From Anaerolineaceae bacterium UBA2260 (GTDB lineage Bacteria > Chloroflexota > Anaerolineae > Anaerolineales > Anaerolineaceae), in NCBI GenBank assembly GCA_002347485.1, contig DDXM01000005.1:1-5002 (forward strand): a stretch of DNA of 5,002 nt. The letters are read 5' to 3'. A model generated the notes under the pieces. That model was given only the letters and a program-made list of their open reading frames with translations, had not been told where the DNA came from and searched no databases. How positions within the stretch are numbered: position 1 is the first letter of the stretch; each line of letters opens with the position of its first letter. Below are positions 1 through 5,002 of the stretch, piece by piece. The position numbers and the translations under genes were made by a program.

Positions 1-1067
1 GTGTAAAGTTCTGAAATTACACCCGCGTGACGGCGAACACTTAATTCAACGGCTTTTCCGCAAAGCCAATGAGTCAATTCAATTTCGTCATCAGTTATCG
101 GGAGCGATTGCAGGAAAACCAATTGATCTTCCTGTTCCCAGTTTCCGGTGATTTCGATGATATTACGGGCATTGATAAACACACCCAGGTCGCCTTCCAC
201 GGTGCGCTTGGCGCGTGGTTCGGGCTCAACCAGTTTGTGCGTCCACTCAGGGCTGCCGTCTGTGACGCTGTGCACGTCGGTGGTCGCGCCGCCGACATCG
301 AATACCAGGCAATCACCGTACACATCAGCCAGGAGTTCACTCGCGCGCAGCACCGCCCCTGGGGTAGGGAGGATTTCCTTTGAAGTGAGCTCAGCCAGCC
401 GGTTCATACCCGGGGCGTGGATGATGTGGCGGTTGAAAACCTCGTGAATAACCCGGCGCAGCGGCTGGATATTTAACACATCCACTTCAGGGAAGACGTT
501 CTCTGCCTGCAGGCACTCTATTCCGGCAGCCTGGAAAAGCTGGGCGATCGGTTTACGCAGCGCGCTGTTACCGGCGTACACCACCGGCACGGGCAGACCG
601 AGGCTGGCGATCTGCCTGGCGTTTTCGAGCACGGTCGCCCTTTCGCCAAAATCCACGCCGCCCGCAAGCAGAATGATATTAGGGCGAATCTCACGAATCT
701 CTTCAAGTTCGTATTGATCAAGGAGACCTGCGGTGACTTTTTTGACGATGGCTCCTGCGCCGAGTGCAGCTTCGCGGGCAGCCCTGGCGGTCATGTTGTA
801 GGTGAGCCCGTGTACAGTCATACGCAACCCACCGGCTGCCGAGCTGTTGACGAAGGTTTCGACGTTTTCCTCAAATACAGGCTTGCCTCTACGCAACTGC
901 GCCATGGCCTGGTCGACGCCGATGCGTACATCACCCTGGCTGATGCTTGTTGGTGCGAACCCTTGCCCTATGTGTACGAGTCGGCCACCAGGCTGATGAG
1001 CAAAACCGTTCACCTTGGTGATGGTCGAGCCGACTTCAACGGTCAGGATACGAATTTTCTCAGGCAA
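1..1067 (-). CDS. GlmL/MutL-family ATPase, presumed aminomutase reactivating factor (3' end outside window)
   Basis: This is an ASKHA-fold (actin/Hsp70-like) protein of the MutL/GlmL group, which sits beside B12-dependent glutamate mutase and ornithine aminomutase genes. By analogy with diol dehydratase reactivases it is thought to exchange damaged cobalamin using ATP; for this family that role is mainly inferred. I translated 355 codons with no stop before the window edge; family members are about 450-470 residues, so roughly the last quarter is missing. Visible motifs are a phosphate-1-like loop TVEVGSTITKVN (9-20), NSSAAGGLRM (74-83), LLAGGVDFG (133-141), YAGNSALR (164-171) and the phosphate-2 loop FDVGGATTDVHS (256-267). 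The end of the visible part, RRHAG (345-349), also fits the family. The start is TTG: it is the only start codon between the oraE stop and the conserved first strand, and AGGGG (1077-1073) precedes it by 5 nt. It lies 12 nt after oraE, in the same frame. Confidence 0.92.
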   Translation of the reverse strand, partial: MPEKIRILTVEVGSTITKVNGFAHQPGGRLVHIGQGFAPTSISQGDVRIGVDQAMAQLRRGKPVFEENVETFVNSSAAGGLRMTVHGLTYNMTARAAREAALGAGAIVKKVTAGLLDQYELEEIREIRPNIILLAGGVDFGERATVLENARQIASLGLPVPVVYAGNSALRKPIAQLFQAAGIECLQAENVFPEVDVLNIQPLRRVIHEVFNRHIIHAPGMNRLAELTSKEILPTPGAVLRASELLADVYGDCLVFDVGGATTDVHSVTDGSPEWTHKLVEPEPRAKRTVEGDLGVFINARNIIEITGNWEQEDQLVFLQSLPITDDEIELTHWLCGKAVELSVRRHAGVISELY

Positions 1068-1072
1068 GTGAA

Positions 1073-1077
1073 CCCCT
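1073..1077 (-). promoter_or_regulatory. Ribosome binding site deciding the TTG start of the mutL-like gene
   Basis: Read on the minus strand, AGGGG occupies 1077-1073 and is followed by TTCAC and then TTG at 1067-1065. The oraE stop lies immediately upstream in the same frame, and no ATG or GTG occurs between that stop and the conserved phosphate-1 strand, so this site supports initiation at TTG. Confidence 0.7.
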
Positions 1078-1079
1078 GT

Positions 1080-3290
1080 TTAATAAACACCGCGCTTGAT
1101 GAGCGTTTTCACAATGGCGTTGACCACATGGATACCCTTGGTACCGCGACCGAAAGTGGCATCCAGTCCGGTTTCCGCAGCCATATCCGCGCTCACTTGA
1201 GTACCGCCTGCTATAAGAATAATGTGGTCGCGGATGCCGCGTTCCATGCAAAGGTCGGCGAGCTTTTTCATTTGGGCGCGGTGAATATCATTGTGACTAA
1301 TGATCGTGGAGATGAGGATGGCGTGCGACCCGGTCTCGATGGCAGCGTCGACCAGCTTGCTCACCGGCACCGAGGTGCCGAGGTAATGGTATTTCACGCC
1401 GTATTTTTCGATACCGCCGTGCTTAATATCCAGGATCTCACGCAATCCGACGCTGTGCTCATCCTCACCGACTGTGCCAGCCACTACGGTGAGCCCCACC
1501 TTTTTCACCGCATCACGCAGCACGTTTTCCTCAAGGATGACCTCTTTTTCGGGGATCTTCAAGGAAGCCAGCTCTACGTCGAACCCGACCTTGCCCTTTA
1601 CTTCAATGAAGCAGCCTTCGGCTGGGTGCATCACCTGTAAGTTGACGACCTCGGGGTCGATGAGGCCTAGCTTTTTCGCCATTTCTATGCCATACGCGCG
1701 GGCGTAATCCTCCGGCAACGGTACAAAAAACTGGGTGAGAATCGTCCCGTCCCCTGCCCATTCGGCTTCTGGTTTAACCATGCCGCCCTTGCGATAGGCG
1801 AAGGTCTGTTCAAGGCGTTTCTCGGCGCTGTCTTCAGGGTCTAGCTCATCGATGTAAACGATCTTCTCGGGCTTGCACAGGGTGCAACCGTCGATCTCGT
1901 CGCAGGCATGTTGCAGACCCGCAGGGACGTTGTTGTAGCCGAAGTGGTCACATACAGGAGCGAAGTAATCCGTGTCGCGCTCCACGATGGTACCGGCTCC
2001 CACGCCGCCCTTGCCGTCGCGGGCGATGCCGTCACCGTTGCGCTCAGGGTATTTGGCTGAATCGACAAAGAAGCCTTTTTCAACCGCGGCAAAGTAGCCC
2101 CCGCTTTCGATCACTTCCTCTAGGAACGCTATTGCGCGCACTTTGAGGTCGCGCACCATATCTCCGAGTGGACCTTCGCGCTTGAGTTCGACCAGCTGTT
2201 TAATGCCATCCAGGGCAGCCCAGGTTTGTTTGACAGTCTGCACGCCGCGGATATTGTTGTAATGCCAGGGAACGTTGCGTCCTTCATCGGGCGTGATGGT
2301 GCTTTGTATATCCGCGCTGGTGAGCATGGAAATGAGCGTATCGATCGTGTGTGTGCGTATGGCTTCTTCGATATCTGCCTCAATGTAGCGTGTGTTCTGT
2401 TGGGCGCGCATCTTAAAATCGGAGAACAATTCGCGCAGAGCGACTGCATAAGGCAAGTCGTACCACAACTTGGGTGCAGGCGGCGCATTGGGGGGAACGG
2501 TGGACAACCCGATGAGTTCCTTGTCCATCCCCACAGCAACTGAAAACGCGCAGTTAATGCCGTGCTGCACCATCAGTTCGGGCATCACCAACCACCCGGC
2601 TTTGGCTGTGGCGTTGGCATTGTGTGCGCCGTCGATCTGGAAGATGCGCGCGCCGTTCATCACCTTCTTGGCTTCCGCTGCGTCGACAAAAGACCGGTAC
2701 ATGTTCACATTGCGATAAAGCACATTGTACTGAGGGTCCTGGTGCGCGCCGTTGATGCCTTCCTCGGCGAACAGCACCGCCACCTCGGGGCCGGCTACAC
2801 CGGAGACGTAGCTGTGGAAGTTCAGTGGGCGGCCGACCTCCTCCTCTATCTGGTCACAGGCTTTACGACTGGCGCGGATCTGTTTGCGGGTGATAGGCAC
2901 GCCGCCCACGCCTTCGGGGGTGCCTTCCATTAGACCGTCGATGTGGCTCTGACCAGTGGTGCGAATGACCATCAGGTGGTCGGCGCCGTGCCAGGCTGCC
3001 ATACGCATGCGCCGGATGTCGTCCTCGAAGCGCCCGGAGGCGATCTCGGTAGTAACCACACATTTAGGCTGCGGGTCAATGTGGTCGAAATACTTCGAAG
3101 CTGGCAGACCGAGGCTGTTCTTCAAAGGCTCGGCCATATCATGATAGTGAAAAGGACCCATGTCCACCCCGTTGGGAGGGCATTCGCGCCATGTCCAGCC
3201 CTTGCGCGGTGGGTGGTAATGTTCTAAGTCCTCGAGTATGTTTTCGATATCCAGTTTCTTGTTAGGGTCCAGTTTTTCAGGTCGTTTCAT
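1080..3290 (-). CDS. oraE: D-ornithine 4,5-aminomutase, large subunit OraE (B12- and PLP-binding)
   Basis: This is the catalytic subunit of ornithine 4,5-aminomutase, a cytoplasmic radical enzyme that shifts the delta-amino group of D-ornithine to C4. Its 736 residues match the family length and it looks intact. The N-terminal two thirds hold the TIM-barrel part, with conserved blocks TEIASGRFEDDIRRMRMAAW (81-100), GAHQDPQYNVLYRN (181-194), QIDGAHNANAT (218-228) and STITPDEGRNVPW. The C-terminal Rossmann-like domain has the base-off cobalamin motif DEHSVG (610-615) with the cobalt-ligand histidine H612, the later STIIS (661-665), and GG at 695-696. K623 lies 11 residues after H612, the same spacing as the cobalt-ligand His618 and PLP-lysine Lys629 reported for C. 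sticklandii, so it is the expected PLP Schiff-base lysine. By comparison from memory, E82, H183, Y188, H223 and R295 match reported substrate/PLP-pocket residues. The start is ATG with a weak GAGAA (3301-3297) and a 6-nt spacer. The TAA stop is 12 nt before the mutL-like gene. Confidence 0.97.
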   Translation of the reverse strand: MKRPEKLDPNKKLDIENILEDLEHYHPPRKGWTWRECPPNGVDMGPFHYHDMAEPLKNSLGLPASKYFDHIDPQPKCVVTTEIASGRFEDDIRRMRMAAWHGADHLMVIRTTGQSHIDGLMEGTPEGVGGVPITRKQIRASRKACDQIEEEVGRPLNFHSYVSGVAGPEVAVLFAEEGINGAHQDPQYNVLYRNVNMYRSFVDAAEAKKVMNGARIFQIDGAHNANATAKAGWLVMPELMVQHGINCAFSVAVGMDKELIGLSTVPPNAPPAPKLWYDLPYAVALRELFSDFKMRAQQNTRYIEADIEEAIRTHTIDTLISMLTSADIQSTITPDEGRNVPWHYNNIRGVQTVKQTWAALDGIKQLVELKREGPLGDMVRDLKVRAIAFLEEVIESGGYFAAVEKGFFVDSAKYPERNGDGIARDGKGGVGAGTIVERDTDYFAPVCDHFGYNNVPAGLQHACDEIDGCTLCKPEKIVYIDELDPEDSAEKRLEQTFAYRKGGMVKPEAEWAGDGTILTQFFVPLPEDYARAYGIEMAKKLGLIDPEVVNLQVMHPAEGCFIEVKGKVGFDVELASLKIPEKEVILEENVLRDAVKKVGLTVVAGTVGEDEHSVGLREILDIKHGGIEKYGVKYHYLGTSVPVSKLVDAAIETGSHAILISTIISHNDIHRAQMKKLADLCMERGIRDHIILIAGGTQVSADMAAETGLDATFGRGTKGIHVVNAIVKTLIKRGVY

Positions 3291-3311
3291 TGTTTGTTCT
3301 CGTGTAATGGA

Positions 3312-3662
3312 TCAGAATAAATCGTTGAGGACAGCCTTGTCCTCAAGAATGGTACGGGCGGCGGTCGGAATATCCACGTGGTGCTTGCGCGAAACCCTCA
3401 ACACCACGTGACCAGCGCCTTTACCCAACAAACCGGCTTCAAGCACGCGGTCCACCACCGCGTGCGCGGTGATGCTGTCGATGCCCATACGCAGCAGGAC
3501 AGAACGTTCTATGGAGGGTGAGGTGTGGGTGCGGGCGAGTTCGACGATTGGATCGACCAGCTGATCACACAACTGCCAAAAGCGTGCTTTTAAATCAGCA
3601 TCTGAAAGTTCCTGCAGCACTTTTTGCCGTTCTTCAAACCTGGTGATGCGGTCTTCTGTCAT
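3312..3662 (-). CDS. oraS: D-ornithine 4,5-aminomutase, small subunit OraS
   Basis: This is the small subunit of the adenosylcobalamin- and PLP-dependent aminomutase that converts D-ornithine to 2,4-diaminopentanoate. It pairs with OraE, the subunit that carries the cofactors. The product is 116 residues, close to the roughly 120 of clostridial OraS. It is soluble, with no signal peptide or membrane segment. Recognisable conserved blocks are the helical N-terminal part with RFWQLCDQLVDP (27-38), the segment PSIERSVLLRMG (49-60), and GLLGKGAGHVVL (77-88). The ATG at 3662 is supported by a GGAG at 3673-3670 with a 7-nt spacer. It stops with TGA 21 nt upstream of oraE, so the two subunits are almost certainly co-transcribed, as expected for a fixed complex. 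Confidence 0.95.
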   Translation of the reverse strand: MTEDRITRFEERQKVLQELSDADLKARFWQLCDQLVDPIVELARTHTSPSIERSVLLRMGIDSITAHAVVDRVLEAGLLGKGAGHVVLRVSRKHHVDIPTAARTILEDKAVLNDLF

Positions 3663-3669
3663 GCATATT

Positions 3670-3673
3670 CTCC
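3670..3673 (-). promoter_or_regulatory. Ribosome binding site of oraS
   Basis: GGAG on the minus strand sits 7 nt before the ATG at 3662, within the 26-nt ortB-oraS gap. An ATG at 3666-3664 is out of frame and closer to the GGAG (3-nt spacer), so the ATG at 3662 is preferred. Confidence 0.7.
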
Positions 3674-3688
3674 GGGTATAGATTGATT

Positions 3689-5002
3689 TTAGTTAATATA
3701 GTGTTCAACGACCCAGCGCGGGTCTTTTTTTATGTCTTCAGCGAGAAACTGGATGTCAGCTTCTGACCATAGCTCAGGTGCGAGCTGTTTGGCTGCGTTG
3801 TTCAGGTATTCCATACGCAGGTGGTCGAGTTCCTGGGTCCGGCTTTGAATTTGCTCCAGACGGTCGGGTATGACGATAGTCTTGCCGGGGATGTTATCCA
3901 CCGGGTCGCCGCGCCTGACCTCGATACCGTTCTCACGCGCGAAAGAAAGTTCAGCGTTCTGGTGCTTGCCTGCGCCTGTGTATTCAGTTTCCTGCACGAC
4001 GATGAGCTGATCCTGGTCCATTTCACGCGCCAGCGATACCGCAGCGGTGAGGCTGGTGTTGCCCGCTGGGCCGCGTTCGAGCCCCTCGATCTTGGTCAGC
4101 AGTTCGGTGATGTAAAACACCTCACCCTGGTTGACAACCTGGTAATCATCCATGTAGCGCAGGCTGCGCGCGGCGTTGCGCGGCACATCCGTGCGGTCAG
4201 GCCAGGTGGCGAAAGGTACGCCGAAGCCGGTGTGACCGGTAGTAAAAGATTTGCGATTGAAATCGTGGTCAGAAGCCATATGCAGACCTCGCAGGTCCAC
4301 TGAACAGGCGACGATACGAGTATCTGTGCTGCCTGCTTGCGCCAATCCGCGGGCTGTACCAGTAAGGTTGCCGCCACCGGCGTGGGTGACCACCACTGCA
4401 TCAGCGTCCCGACCGAATTGGGCGCGGGTCTGCTGGGCGATCTCGTACCCCAGGCTTTCGATGCCGCGAATCCCAAAGGGTGTGTACAGGCTGGCGTTGA
4501 AGAAGCCAGTCTCTTCCAGCGTGCGCAGTTGCATATAAAAGAGTTCAGGTCCCACGGTAAGCTTCATGACCTCAGCGCCGTAGGCTTCGCAAGCGCGTCC
4601 CTTTTCGATAATCTCGGGCTGACCGACACCGCGGCTGTCGTAGACCTCCTGGATAACGATACACTTGAGATTGCGCTGGGCTGCCTGTGAAGCGACTGCC
4701 GCGCCGTAGTTGCCGCTGGTGGCTGCAACGACACCCTTATACCCGAGCCGCGCAGCCTGGAATACGCTTATTGAAGCCCGCCGGGCTTTAAAGCTACCAG
4801 ACGCGTTGATGGCTTCGTCTTTCACCAAAATACGGGCGCCTTTACCGGGCGCGGAGATCTTGCGCACAGCCGCAGTGAGATTATGCAGTTCGTAAAGCGG
4901 CGTGCTGCCCACCTTGGTTTCGTTTTGAATGCGGATGATCTCTGCCATGCTGTAGCCGGTGTCTGCCATCATGCGTTCGTAATCGAACGCCACCGGGCTG
5001 AA
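3689..5002 (-). CDS. ortB: 2-amino-4-ketopentanoate thiolase, PLP-binding beta subunit (5' end outside window)
   Basis: OrtB works with the small OrtA subunit to cleave 2-amino-4-ketopentanoate with CoA, giving acetyl-CoA and D-alanine, the last step of oxidative ornithine fermentation in the cytoplasm. It is a fold-type II PLP enzyme related to threonine synthase. Counting from the GTG at 4993 (434 codons), the motif GSFKARRA places the likely Schiff-base lysine at K69, the SGNYG loop is at 93-97, and a glycine-rich PLP-phosphate loop AGGGNLTG is at 205-212. GLERGPAGNT (304-313) and EYTGAGKH (337-344) also look family-typical. The frame stays open upstream of that GTG (TTC AGC CCG) to the window edge, no ribosome binding site is visible in the nine bases there, and OrtB proteins as I recall them have about 30-40 further N-terminal residues. 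The true start is therefore probably beyond 5002. The stop is TAA, 26 nt before oraS. Identity is confident from the family motifs and the neighbours. Confidence 0.93.
   Translation of the reverse strand, partial: FSPVAFDYERMMADTGYSMAEIIRIQNETKVGSTPLYELHNLTAAVRKISAPGKGARILVKDEAINASGSFKARRASISVFQAARLGYKGVVAATSGNYGAAVASQAAQRNLKCIVIQEVYDSRGVGQPEIIEKGRACEAYGAEVMKLTVGPELFYMQLRTLEETGFFNASLYTPFGIRGIESLGYEIAQQTRAQFGRDADAVVVTHAGGGNLTGTARGLAQAGSTDTRIVACSVDLRGLHMASDHDFNRKSFTTGHTGFGVPFATWPDRTDVPRNAARSLRYMDDYQVVNQGEVFYITELLTKIEGLERGPAGNTSLTAAVSLAREMDQDQLIVVQETEYTGAGKHQNAELSFARENGIEVRRGDPVDNIPGKTIVIPDRLEQIQSRTQELDHLRMEYLNNAAKQLAPELWSEADIQFLAEDIKKDPRWVVEHYIN

Noticed and set aside
69..721. Short open frames on both strands at the low-coordinate end (69-383, 148-447, minus 95-340, minus 518-721)
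   Set aside because: The continuous minus-strand frame from 1067 to the edge encodes a GlmL/MutL ATPase with both phosphate loops; the short frames are out of register with it or antisense to it.
714..1640. A 308-codon open frame on the plus strand, antisense to the 3' part of oraE and the 5' part of the mutL-like gene
   Set aside because: It lies opposite two strongly conserved genes that share one frame, so a single antisense frame can stay open across both. Its translation is rich in H, D, G and V with no recognisable domain, as expected for a shadow frame.
2226..2933. Overlapping plus-strand open frames (2226-2543, 2470-2718, 2562-2933) opposite oraE
   Set aside because: All lie within the conserved TIM-barrel coding sequence of oraE on the other strand, overlap one another, and show no family motif.
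3663..3688. Possible promoter or terminator in the AT-rich ortB-oraS gap
   Set aside because: The gap is only 26 nt, contains the oraS ribosome binding site, and shows no inverted repeat or paired -35/-10 boxes.
3821..4690. Plus-strand open frames (3821-4303, 4337-4690) opposite ortB
   Set aside because: They are antisense to well-conserved ortB sequence, including its PLP-phosphate loop, and have no recognisable product.

Overview
The window is one stretch of a tightly packed operon read entirely from the minus strand. It encodes the vitamin-B12-dependent branch of anaerobic ornithine fermentation. In transcription order (high to low coordinates) it holds: ortB, the PLP-containing subunit of 2-amino-4-ketopentanoate (AKP) thiolase, whose 5' end lies beyond the window; oraS, the small subunit of D-ornithine 4,5-aminomutase; oraE, its large cobalamin- and PLP-binding subunit; and a GlmL/MutL-type ASKHA ATPase, a presumed reactivating factor for the mutase, which runs off the low-coordinate edge. 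The last gene is open from its TTG start to the window edge without a stop.

How the genes work together, from established knowledge of the Clostridium sticklandii pathway: L-ornithine is racemised to D-ornithine (racemase not in view). OraS-OraE moves the terminal amino group to give 2,4-diaminopentanoate, using adenosylcobalamin and PLP. A dehydrogenase (Ord, not in view) oxidises this to AKP, and OrtA-OrtB cleaves AKP with CoA to acetyl-CoA and D-alanine. The MutL-like protein probably keeps the radical B12 enzyme active. The order ortB-oraS-oraE-mutL matches the clostridial cluster as I remember it, so ortA and ord are expected just beyond the high-coordinate edge.

Layout: ortB 5002-3689, gap 26 nt, oraS 3662-3312, gap 21 nt, oraE 3290-1080, gap 12 nt, mutL-like 1067-1. 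No intergenic space is large enough for an obvious promoter or terminator, and I saw no hairpin, repeat, tRNA, mobile element or CRISPR array. The plus strand carries only antisense open frames.

Organism: an anaerobic or facultative bacterium fermenting amino acids. Base composition looks balanced to mildly GC-rich by eye, unlike the AT-rich clostridia in which the pathway was worked out. I cannot name a phylum from this window. The region is a well-conserved catabolic operon, and I see no convincing new system in it.
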